A stretch of 64,000 bases of DNA from Pokkaliibacter sp. MBI-7 (GTDB lineage Bacteria > Pseudomonadota > Gammaproteobacteria > Pseudomonadales > Balneatricaceae). The stretch's first letter is position 1; every line of letters starts with the position of its first letter. Where the stretch lies: positions 186,001 to 250,000 of the forward strand of contig NZ_JARVTG010000001.1 in the NCBI RefSeq assembly GCF_029846635.1, given 5' to 3'. The notes under the pieces were generated by a model, which saw nothing but the letters and a program-made list of their open reading frames with translations, made no database searches and was not told the DNA's origin. Positions 17,036-24,467 of the stretch are shown here, in pieces. The position numbers and the translations under genes are program-made.

Positions 17036-18934
17036 TTAACTGGCTACAGTCCCGATCTGCCGTTGCTGCATCAGCATCTGAATTTCTCCCAGACAGGATG
17101 GATCGTCAATGGTGGAGGGAATGCTGAATTCCTCACCGTCTGCCATTTGCCGCAGAAGCTTGCGCAGAATTTTGCCTGAGCGTGTTTTAGGCAAGCGATC
17201 CACCACCATCACACGCTTGAAACACGCCAGCGCACCAATACGATCACGCATCAGCCCAACCAGCTCCTGCTGCAGCTCTGCTTCAGCGATGCTTACGCCA
17301 TCTTTAAGCAGCACCAGCCCTACAGGCTCCTGCCCCTTGAGCGGATCCTGGATACCGATCACCGCACATTCAGCCACTGCAGGATGGCTGGCTACGACCT
17401 CCTCCATCTCACCCGTAGATAATCGATGACCAGCAACGTTAATGACATCGTCGGTGCGCCCCATGATAAATATGTAACCGTCCTCGTCTCTGTAACCACC
17501 GTCTCCGCTGACGTAGTAACCGGGAAAAGTACGCAGATATCCCGAACGCAGGCGTTCAAAATCCCCCCAGATGGTAGGCAGGCACCCTGGCGGCAATGGC
17601 AGTTTGATGGCAATGCTGCCCTGTTGATTGACTGGCATCTCATCACCATTGGCATCCAGCACACGCACGTCAAAACCAGTCATGGGCAGACCCGCAGAAC
17701 CGGCTTTGGTGGGTTGAGGCTCCACTCCCATCGGATTGCCAACAATGGCCCAACCGGTTTCGGTTTGCCACCAATGATCAATAACCGGCTTATCAAGGAC
17801 TTCGCTCACCCATTGATAGGTAGGCGGATCCAGACGCTCCCCCGCCATAAAGATGTAACGCAGATGGCTCAGATCATATCGGGTGGGCAACCTCCCCTCA
17901 GGATCTTCCTTGCGAATGGCGCGGAAAGCCGTGGGGGCCGCAAATAGCGCTTTTACGCGATATTCTTCTGCAACCCGCCAGAACGCCGCCGCATCCGGCG
18001 TTTTGACCGGTTTTCCTTCATACAGCACAGTCGAACATCCATGTATCAGTGGTCCGTACACAATATAGGAATGCCCTACGACCCATCCCACATCAGAAGC
18101 GGCCCAAAACACATCACCCGGCTTGACGTCGTACAACATCGACATGCTGTGCTTGAGGGCAACAGCATAGCTCCCCGTGTCTCGGACCACACCTTTGGGT
18201 TTGCCAGTAGTTCCAGAGGTATAGAGGATATAAAGCGGATCGGCACCGCTCACCGGCACGCAGGGAGCCTGATCCGCCTCCTGCGCCAGAGCGCACCAGT
18301 CGTAATCTCTCCCTTCCTGAAGTTCAGCAGCACATTGGGCACGCTGATAAACAATGACATGCTCGGGCTGATGCGCTGATAGCCGAATTGCCTCATCCAG
18401 CAGAGGCTTATAGGCAATGATCTTGTTGATTTCTATACCGCAAGAGGCTGTCAGCACCACTTTCGGTTCCGCATCCTCGATACGGCTTGCAAGTTCATGC
18501 GCAGCAAAGCCGCCGAACACGACGGAGTGAATCGCGCCCAATCGGGCACAGGCCAGCATGGCGACAACGGCCTCGGGAATCATGGGCATATAGACCACCA
18601 CACGATCACCATACCCGACACCTTTAGCGCGTAACACACCGGCAAAACGGGCAACCTGCTCCATCAAGTCTCTATAACTAATTTGCCGTTTGCTATCACT
18701 GACGGGGGAATCGTAAAAAATGGCCGCCTGATCACCCCGCCCCTGCTCAACGTGAAAATCGACCGCAAGATAGGCAAGATTTAGCTTTCCATCTGCAAAC
18801 CAGCGCTGAATGCCATTTGAATCTGTCGACAATATGTGTAGGGGAGGTGTAAACCACGCCAGCTGATCAGCCTGCCTTTGCCAGAAGTGCTCAGGCTCAT
18901 TGATAGATTCTGCGTAGTATTCTTGATATCCCAT
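17036..18934 (-). CDS. prpE: Propionyl-CoA synthetase PrpE
   Basis: Activates propionate (and more weakly acetate) to the CoA thioester via an acyl-AMP, feeding the methylcitrate route. It has 632 residues, close to E. coli PrpE. The ATP loop YTSGTTGKPKG is at 238-248, followed by VVRDTGSYAVAL, a PrpE rather than Acs feature. GWVVGHSYIVYGPL, WWQTETGW and GRTDDVINVAGHRLSTGEMEE follow the family. The catalytic lysine regulated by acetylation in this family is K588 in TRSGKILRK, and the C-terminal STIDDPSCL matches the PrpE end. No prpBCD genes are near, so it may serve propionate scavenging alone. Acetyl-CoA synthetase is the main alternative. Confidence 0.88.
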   Translation of the reverse strand: MGYQEYYAESINEPEHFWQRQADQLAWFTPPLHILSTDSNGIQRWFADGKLNLAYLAVDFHVEQGRGDQAAIFYDSPVSDSKRQISYRDLMEQVARFAGVLRAKGVGYGDRVVVYMPMIPEAVVAMLACARLGAIHSVVFGGFAAHELASRIEDAEPKVVLTASCGIEINKIIAYKPLLDEAIRLSAHQPEHVIVYQRAQCAAELQEGRDYDWCALAQEADQAPCVPVSGADPLYILYTSGTTGKPKGVVRDTGSYAVALKHSMSMLYDVKPGDVFWAASDVGWVVGHSYIVYGPLIHGCSTVLYEGKPVKTPDAAAFWRVAEEYRVKALFAAPTAFRAIRKEDPEGRLPTRYDLSHLRYIFMAGERLDPPTYQWVSEVLDKPVIDHWWQTETGWAIVGNPMGVEPQPTKAGSAGLPMTGFDVRVLDANGDEMPVNQQGSIAIKLPLPPGCLPTIWGDFERLRSGYLRTFPGYYVSGDGGYRDEDGYIFIMGRTDDVINVAGHRLSTGEMEEVVASHPAVAECAVIGIQDPLKGQEPVGLVLLKDGVSIAEAELQQELVGLMRDRIGALACFKRVMVVDRLPKTRSGKILRKLLRQMADGEEFSIPSTIDDPSCLGEIQMLMQQRQIGTVAS

Positions 18935-19190
18935 GGTAGCCCTGCCTTTAATTTTTATTTGAGGAGGTCAACTGACAACAAAGGATTGTTGACAGTTCTG
19001 ATAAACCATAGCCACTGTAGATCAGCCTGAGATCCAACAAACTAAGACCAAAGCCTAGTTTAAGACCAAGGTATTAGTACATTTATTGAACAACCCCAAG
19101 TGATTTAAACTTACCACCAACTGAAGTAGACGACGGGTAGTGAAGCGTCCTTGCATCCAACCGGATGCATTAGGTGCAAAAGAACGGCAC
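18935..19190. other. prpE upstream region
   Basis: No gene is supported between the prpE start and the upp terminator. It contains the presumed prpE promoter and the paired direct repeats at 19043-19071; nothing else is recognisable. Confidence 0.4.
19043..19071 (-). promoter_or_regulatory. Paired direct repeats upstream of prpE, possible operator
   Basis: TAAGACCAA followed by AG or GG occurs at 19043-19053 and again at 19061-19071, start to start 18 bases apart and on the same face of the helix to within a fraction of a turn. They lie about 110-140 bases upstream of the prpE start. Such spacing suits a dimeric activator site. The regulator is unknown. Confidence 0.35.
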
Positions 19191-19192
19191 AA

Positions 19193-19218
19193 CAAAAAGC
19201 CAGGCACTTTACCTGGCT
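19193..19218 (-). terminator. Rho-independent terminator of upp
   Basis: AGCCAGG (19198-19204) pairs with CCTGGCT (19212-19218) around a 7-base loop. On the minus strand it is followed by TTTTTGTTG. It lies 66 bases past the upp stop. Confidence 0.8.
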
Positions 19219-19283
19219 ATATACAGAAGAAAGGAAGTTCGAACGGAATTATAAGATGCAATACTGAAATGGTCAGCGGCAGC

Positions 19284-19913
19284 TCATTTGGTACCAAATA
19301 TCTTATCGCCCGCATCCCCCAACCCTGGCAGGATATAGCCCTTCTCATTGAGCTTTTCATCAACTGCAGCAACGTAAATATCCACCTCAGGGTGGGCTTT
19401 CTGCAACCGCGCGATACCTTCAGGACATGCCACCAGGAACAATCCCATGATATGTTTGCAGCCACCGGCCTTCAGCATATCGATCGTAGCAACCAGGGTG
19501 CCGCCTGTTGCAAGCATGGGATCCAGAATCAACGCAGTTCGCTCTTCAATGTCGGCCACAATCTTCTCAAAATAGGGCACCGGTTCAAGCGTCTCTTCAT
19601 TGCGATACAACCCCACCACACTGACTTTGGCATTAGGAATTAGCTGTAACACGCCGTCCAGCATGCCCAAGCCTGCGCGCAATATAGGCACAACGGTGAT
19701 CTTTTTACCCTTGATATGCTCAACTTCAAGATCGCTACCACTCCACCCCTGAATAGTGACCTTTTCTGTATCCAGCTGGCGGGTAGCTTCATACGTCAGC
19801 AATGTACCGATTTCGCTGCATAACTCGCGAAAGTGTTTGGTGCTGATCCCATCTTTTCGCATGAGGCCAATTTTATGCTTGATCAGGGGATGTTTGATTT
19901 CATGGACGGCCAT
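19284..19913 (-). CDS. upp: Uracil phosphoribosyltransferase
   Basis: Salvage of uracil: uracil plus PRPP gives UMP. It has 209 residues from the ATG at 19913, which aligns with the E. coli start (VHEIKHPLIKHKIGLMR) and has a GAGGAT site just upstream; in-frame sequence to 19952 is therefore leader. The PRPP loop DPMLATGGT is at about 130-138 and the uracil-binding end GYILPGLGDAGDKIFGTK is intact. It is divergent from hpt across about 230 bases, so pyrimidine and purine base salvage share a control region. The order upp next to hpt is also known to me from Pseudomonas, where a uracil permease adds to it; none is seen here. Confidence 0.96.
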   Translation of the reverse strand: MAVHEIKHPLIKHKIGLMRKDGISTKHFRELCSEIGTLLTYEATRQLDTEKVTIQGWSGSDLEVEHIKGKKITVVPILRAGLGMLDGVLQLIPNAKVSVVGLYRNEETLEPVPYFEKIVADIEERTALILDPMLATGGTLVATIDMLKAGGCKHIMGLFLVACPEGIARLQKAHPEVDIYVAAVDEKLNEKGYILPGLGDAGDKIFGTK

Positions 19914-20147
19914 TGGGGGATCCTCATGTCTAATAGTAATGGTCGACGGCAAGTATACGGTGACAAGACTCCCGACAGGAAATAATCCAGTCGGATGATC
20001 TATAACATTTCCCGTTAGAGATATACCTAGCCCAGCATAGGGTAATTAGCTAAAATTCTCCCTTTACTTCGCCAGCTGCACATTGACTACTGTGTGTTCT
20101 ATGGCGATTGCAGCTTACATCTACGTTTCAACCTAGGGGTATTCTCT

Positions 20148-20699
20148 ATGAGCATTTCTGCGGCAGAGGCCATGTCTGTCCACGCTCAGGCAGACTGTCT
20201 GATTTTTCCAGAGGAGATTCAAACGGCTTATGACAATATGGCAGAAGCCATCACCAATGAACTCGCGGACAAAACCCCTCTGGTTCTGTGTGTCATGCGC
20301 GGCGGCCTCATTCCTGCTGGCCAATTACTGCCACGCCTCGACTTCCCCCTTGAGCTTGATTACATCCATGCCACCCGTTATGGCATGTCTTTGCAAGGTG
20401 GTGAGCTGGAATGGCGTGTTCGTCCTGCAACCTCTGTCGCAGGTCGACAAGTGTTAATCATCGATGACATTTTCGATGAAGGACATACCCTACAGGCCAT
20501 TTACAATGCCCTTATCGCTGAAGGCGCGGCACGCGTAATGACTGCCACTCTGATCAACAAGGTACACAACCGCAAAGTATCATATCGCCCCGACGTAGTG
20601 GGCGTAGAAGTAGAAGATCGCTTCCTTTATGGCTGCGGCATGGACTATCAGGGCTTTTTCCGTAACCTGAATGGCATTTACGCTATCAAAGGCCACTAA
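20148..20699 (+). CDS. hpt: Hypoxanthine-guanine phosphoribosyltransferase
   Basis: Purine salvage: hypoxanthine or guanine plus PRPP gives IMP or GMP. It has 183 residues from the ATG at 20148, chosen because AGGGG lies about nine bases upstream and the protein then has the normal length; an earlier GTG at 20094 would add 18 unlikely residues. The PRPP-binding motif VLIIDDIFDEGHTL is at 102-115. The dipeptide loop region VMRGGLIPAGQLL is near 49-61, and the purine-contact region follows as DRFLYGCGMDYQGFFRN. The gene ends at a strong bidirectional terminator shared with the converging ompA-like gene. Confidence 0.93.
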   Translation: MSISAAEAMSVHAQADCLIFPEEIQTAYDNMAEAITNELADKTPLVLCVMRGGLIPAGQLLPRLDFPLELDYIHATRYGMSLQGGELEWRVRPATSVAGRQVLIIDDIFDEGHTLQAIYNALIAEGAARVMTATLINKVHNRKVSYRPDVVGVEVEDRFLYGCGMDYQGFFRNLNGIYAIKGH

Positions 20700-20760
20700 T
20701 ACCACTCGGAGATATGACCGACTGCAGCTTCTCAGCCCAGCGGCCGTGTTCCAGGTAATA

Positions 20761-20787
20761 AAAAAAGGGGCATAAGCCCCCTTTTTT
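20761..20787. terminator. Bidirectional terminator between hpt and ompA-like gene
   Basis: AAAAAAGGGGC, loop ATAA, then GCCCCCTTTTTT: a GC stem flanked by an A-run on one side and a T-run on the other, with one bulged C. It gives a U-tract on either strand and sits between two converging genes. Confidence 0.88.
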
Positions 20788-20803
20788 ATATTAAGCAAGC
20801 TAA

Positions 20804-21391
20804 TTAGTTAACTTGCTTTTTGCCATTCACGTCGATAACTACGCGACGGCTGCGCTCTTGGTCTTCTTTACCGTTGGCATCGTATACCAGATCGGTTTCA
20901 CCGTAAGCGTTAACGGTAGAGTTGTGTACACCCAGCTTGTTCAGCTCGCTAACAACGTTGTTTGCACGACGCTGAGACAGACGCATGTTGTAGCCGTCAG
21001 CACCAGGCGAGCTAGCATGACCAGAAACCATCACACCTTCAACGTCTTTCATGGTGCTGGAAATGTTGCCAGCGAACTCAGCCAGACGTGCCTGATTAGC
21101 AGCAGAAACTTTAGCTACATCGTTGGGGAAGTACACAGTCAGAGACTGTTCTACGTTTTGATATACAGGTGCCGCAGGAGCAGGAGCTGCAACAGCAGGC
21201 TCTTCAACTTTCTCACCGGTACAGATATAGGCGTCTTCAGCCTTCCACTGAGTGGTTTTAACACAACCGTCAAAACCGTCTTTTACCACCTTACCGTTGC
21301 TGGATACCCAGTAAGAAGTAGGCTCAGTGTTCGCGTATGCAAAACTGCTAGCAGCCAGCGCCAGAGTCAGAGCAGTCACGGTTTTTTTCAT
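20804..21391 (-). CDS. OmpA-family outer-membrane/peptidoglycan-binding protein
   Basis: A 195-residue exported protein. The signal peptide ends after SFAYA (residue 20). Residues 24-60 form a short domain with two cysteines (C43, C57) in the pattern SNGKVVKDGFDGCVKTTQW, seen in OmpA-like proteins of marine gammaproteobacteria and probably disulfide-bonded. A proline-alanine linker (about 62-77) leads to the OmpA C-terminal domain (82-190), which binds diaminopimelate in peptidoglycan. There is no N-terminal beta barrel and no lipobox, so it is a periplasmic or barrel-less OmpA-like protein. It is monocistronic, with a likely promoter at 21422-21448 and a bidirectional terminator downstream. 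Confidence 0.88.
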   Translation of the reverse strand: MKKTVTALTLALAASSFAYANTEPTSYWVSSNGKVVKDGFDGCVKTTQWKAEDAYICTGEKVEEPAVAAPAPAAPVYQNVEQSLTVYFPNDVAKVSAANQARLAEFAGNISSTMKDVEGVMVSGHASSPGADGYNMRLSQRRANNVVSELNKLGVHNSTVNAYGETDLVYDANGKEDQERSRRVVIDVNGKKQVN

Positions 21392-21421
21392 GGCTAACCT
21401 CGTTTAGTTCCTTGAATAAAA

Positions 21422-21448
21422 ATTCTACCGCCACAGTGTAAGGATCAA
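21422..21448 (-). promoter_or_regulatory. Putative sigma-70 promoter of the ompA-like gene
   Basis: On the minus strand TTGATC (21448-21443) is followed by TAGAAT (21427-21422) with a 15-base spacer, about 31 bases upstream of the start codon. The -10 is good; the spacer is short, so the -35 call is uncertain. Confidence 0.4.
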
Positions 21449-21670
21449 GCCTCTCACAGAGCTCCAGTAGAGAGACGTAGCAAGTGTTCGAAAGTATACA
21501 TGAGAATATGACAGCGTTTACAGCCTTTACAGCGATTAAACGCCGCTTTCTGCATGATTTTTCACCTAAATGGAGTCTAGTTGACTACTTCCGAATTACA
21601 AATCTAATCTGACGACTGATTAGAAAAAATTCAAGTTCCTTCTCGATCATCCAGATTCTCGCTGAAACAT

Positions 21671-22333
21671 TTAACCTTGCGCCCAAGGCTCAATCAAATT
21701 ACCTGCATCATCAAGCAAGGGGTATGCCTGCCCATTCTGATCGCACACTTCAGCAATGCGTGGATATGCCCAGCGAAAGAAGATGCGAGATCGCTCCCAT
21801 TCTTCCAGTCTGCAATATTCATACATGCCGTTTACAGCGCGCTGACGCTGAGCTTCTTGCAGGATTATGCCTGCAGCAACCGAGACATTCAGTGAAGCAA
21901 CCATCCCCACCATGGGAACAATGACATGGGCATCTGCCAGCTCGGCACCTCGTGCACTGACCCCCATGCGCTCAGCGCCCAGCAGCAGTGCTGTTGGTTG
22001 TGTGTAGTCCCAGTCGGTGTATTTGATTGAACGGGATGACCAGTGTGCAGCTACAACCTTAAAGCCCTGATGCTGCAAGGATATGACACCATTTTCAACA
22101 CTGTCATGCATGGTCAGATCAACCCACTGCTGACTCCCTCTCGCCGTACCATTGAATGGTCGGTGAGAAACCGCAGGTGTGACCGCATGCATCTGCTGAA
22201 TACCCACTGCATCGCAGTTACGAATCAATGCAGCAATATTGCGTGGTTTATGAACCTGATCTGTCAGCAATGTCAGATCGGGCTGGCGACAATCAAGTAC
22301 CTGATTAAGTTTGGTATAGCGTTCCGGAGTCAT
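21671..22333 (-). CDS. trmH: tRNA (guanosine-18-2'-O)-methyltransferase TrmH
   Basis: SPOUT-family enzyme that 2'-O-methylates G18 in the tRNA D-loop. It has 220 residues from the ATG at 22333 (MTPERYTKLNQVL), which aligns with the E. coli start and overlaps the upstream stop in a TAATG junction. SPOUT motifs are present: motif 1 with the catalytic arginine (HKPRNIAALIRNCDAVG, about 30-46), motif 2 (ALLLGAERMGVS, about 115-126) and motif 3 (VIVPMVGMVASLNVSVAAGI, about 138-157), which build the trefoil knot. It is the second gene of a two-gene unit after an EamA transporter; a functional link is not evident. Confidence 0.93.
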   Translation of the reverse strand: MTPERYTKLNQVLDCRQPDLTLLTDQVHKPRNIAALIRNCDAVGIQQMHAVTPAVSHRPFNGTARGSQQWVDLTMHDSVENGVISLQHQGFKVVAAHWSSRSIKYTDWDYTQPTALLLGAERMGVSARGAELADAHVIVPMVGMVASLNVSVAAGIILQEAQRQRAVNGMYEYCRLEEWERSRIFFRWAYPRIAEVCDQNGQAYPLLDDAGNLIEPWAQG

Positions 22334-23271
22334 TAGCTTGTTACAGTTCTTGTCAAACGAAATGGCCATTTTACCTGACTAATCAGCACCCCAAGCAATA
22401 CCAATGCTGAAGCGGCAAGCTCTGCCAGACTGAATCGTTCACCCAGCAGCATCCATGAGAGAATAAGCGTGAACACCGGTATCAAATTGATATAGGCCGT
22501 TGCACGTGAGGCCGGTATACGACTGACACCAAAGTTATATAACCCATATGCTCCCAAGGTAATTGCAGTTCCCAGATAGAGGATTGAAAGACTGGGTACA
22601 AGTGGCCACTCTGCGGGCAAAGGCGCAGACCCCAACATGACAAAAGGCAAGAAGAATAAGGTTCCAGAAAACGCCTGAAAGGCGGTCAAAAACAGTGATG
22701 AATAACGACTGCTCAAATGCTTCAGTGCCAGGGTATAGAAAGTGGCACATACCATGGCGAGAAACTCATAAAAATTTCCAAGCAACGGATTAGGTGCCTG
22801 ATCCGTTGGACTGCCTGCAAAACTGAGCCAAATTGTCCCGACTATCGCCACCGAAAAACCCAGATAGGTTTGCCGGCTCACCTGCTCTGCCAAAAATAGA
22901 GCCGCCCCCACTGCCACAGTAAGTGGCAACAAGGCGGTGATCATCCCCGCCTGAGCCGCTGTAGTATGTTGCAATGCTGCAGCCTCAAACAGGAAATAGA
23001 GACACGGCTCGCCAGCAGTCATCATCAGTAAATATTTCCAGTCACCTGACTGATACCGAAAACCGCTCCAGACTTTTCTGATCACCAGCAAAAAACATAA
23101 CAACGCCGTAAACATGCGCCCCCAGATAACAAAGTGAGGATCAAAAGAGGTGAAAGCGTACTTCAAGGCGATGAAGGAACTTGACCAGAGCATCATGGCC
23201 AACACTAATGCCACTAGGGCAACATTGTCAGTTTGTCCGCGGGCAACGGAAATTTGAGACACATCAGACAT
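22333..23271 (-). CDS. EamA/DMT-superfamily transporter
   Basis: Inner-membrane drug/metabolite transporter with two EamA repeats and about ten transmembrane helices in 312 residues. The first repeat runs from about 17 to 145 (VALVLAMMLWSSSFIALKYAF; TTAAQAGMITALLPLTVAVGAALFL) and the second from about 165 to 300 (ASRATAYINLIPVFTLILSWMLLGE), which carries the usual proline-rich end of the repeat. Members export amino acids, purines or other metabolites; the substrate is unknown here. The start ATG has AGGAG close upstream. The stop overlaps the trmH start by one base, so the two are co-transcribed. A 17-bp palindrome lies in its upstream region. Confidence 0.88.
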   Translation of the reverse strand: MSDVSQISVARGQTDNVALVALVLAMMLWSSSFIALKYAFTSFDPHFVIWGRMFTALLCFLLVIRKVWSGFRYQSGDWKYLLMMTAGEPCLYFLFEAAALQHTTAAQAGMITALLPLTVAVGAALFLAEQVSRQTYLGFSVAIVGTIWLSFAGSPTDQAPNPLLGNFYEFLAMVCATFYTLALKHLSSRYSSLFLTAFQAFSGTLFFLPFVMLGSAPLPAEWPLVPSLSILYLGTAITLGAYGLYNFGVSRIPASRATAYINLIPVFTLILSWMLLGERFSLAELAASALVLLGVLISQVKWPFRLTRTVTS

Positions 23272-23573
23272 AGCAACTCCTGCAATACCTCACAGGCCAG
23301 AAGAGTTCTGTTAACATGTGGCCAGCAAAGCGCTGCAGAGTGTGGCATAGCGCATGATTAGCGCCAGTCATATTTATTACTCGTTGATCAGATTTGCTTA
23401 ACTCAGCAACGAGAAAACTACCCAGAGTATCCTGGATACTCGTAATACGGTTGCTTGAGCTGCGATGAAGTATTTACAAGACTGAGGCAAAACACGCTGC
23501 ATATCTCAAGAATGCAGTAACGTTTCTGATAACAACATCCTCTTTTCCTACCACCCCTAATCAGGCAATAGTC
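23272..23573. other. Divergent intergenic region between EamA gene and pheA
   Basis: No gene is supported in these 302 bases. It holds both outward promoters and a 17-bp palindrome at 23425-23441, the only structured element seen. Confidence 0.4.
23425..23441. promoter_or_regulatory. 17-bp palindrome, possible operator
   Basis: GAGTATCC-T-GGATACTC is a perfect dyad with one central base, about 150 bases upstream of each divergent gene. It lacks a T-run on either side, so a protein-binding site is more likely than a terminator. Confidence 0.35.
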
Positions 23574-24434
23574 ATGTCCTCCACTACTGTTATCGCTTAC
23601 CAAGGCCACGAAGGAGCTTACTCTCATCTGGCATGCAGAAAGGTGTTTCCCAATATCCCTGCATTGGCATGCGGTTCTTTTGTGGAAGCGATGGAAAAGG
23701 TAGAGAGAGGAGAAGCGGCACTGGCCATGATTCCGGTAGAAAACTCCACTGCCGGTCGGGTGGAGGAAATCTACCGACAGATGCCCAAGACCTCGCTACA
23801 CATCATTGGCGAGCACTTCGAGCCTGTTAATCACTGCCTGCTCGGTGTGAAAGGCGCCTCAATCGGAGGTCTCACTACGGTCGGATCCCATCCCCAGGCT
23901 CTTGCTCAATGCGATGGTCACATCAAGCAATTGGGTTTGCGGGCCGTCGCCAAGCTGGATACTGCGGGCGCTGCGCTGGAAGTCAGTCGTTTGCAAGACC
24001 CCAGTCAGGCAGCTATTGCGTCATCTCTTGCTGCTGAACTGTATGGACTTGAGGTTCTACAGGAGAACTTTCAGGATATGACTGGCAACACTACACGCTT
24101 CATCATACTTGCCAGAGATGCCAAGGTTCCTCCGTTGGAGGAAGGCAAACACTACATTACCTCAATCATGTTCAACGTCAGCCACCTGCCGGCATCGCTG
24201 TACAAAGCTCTGGGCGGTTTTGCGACCAATGGCATAAACCTTATCAAACTGGAAAGCTATATGACCGGTGGCACCTTACAGGTAAGTCAGTTCCATATAG
24301 ATATCGCCAGCCATCAGGATACCAGAGCCATGCAGCATGCCATGGAAGAGCTGACCTTCTTTGCCCGTAATATCAGAGTGCTGGGCACCTACGAAGCTCA
24401 CCCTGTCAGACGCAGTTATGAGTTGATTGACTGA
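23574..24434 (+). CDS. pheA: Prephenate dehydratase, monofunctional, with ACT domain
   Basis: Converts prephenate to phenylpyruvate in phenylalanine synthesis. It has 286 residues: a PDT domain (about 5-180) with the ENSTAG motif (56-61) and the catalytic NTTRF (172-176), then an ACT domain (195-275). There is no N-terminal chorismate mutase, unlike the bifunctional P-protein common in gammaproteobacteria. In the ACT domain the phenylalanine-site motif usually written ESRP is KLESYMTGG (226-233), a form I associate with alphaproteobacterial enzymes. A second, bifunctional copy may exist elsewhere. It stands alone, divergent from the EamA gene. Confidence 0.92.
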   Translation: MSSTTVIAYQGHEGAYSHLACRKVFPNIPALACGSFVEAMEKVERGEAALAMIPVENSTAGRVEEIYRQMPKTSLHIIGEHFEPVNHCLLGVKGASIGGLTTVGSHPQALAQCDGHIKQLGLRAVAKLDTAGAALEVSRLQDPSQAAIASSLAAELYGLEVLQENFQDMTGNTTRFIILARDAKVPPLEEGKHYITSIMFNVSHLPASLYKALGGFATNGINLIKLESYMTGGTLQVSQFHIDIASHQDTRAMQHAMEELTFFARNIRVLGTYEAHPVRRSYELID

Positions 24435-24467
24435 CGGATCAATGCGCTGACCAGGACGTCAGCGCAT

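Noticed and set aside
20813..21397. 194-codon plus-strand frame opposite the OmpA-like gene
   Set aside because: The minus strand has a signal peptide, an OmpA domain, a promoter and a terminator; the plus frame has none of these.
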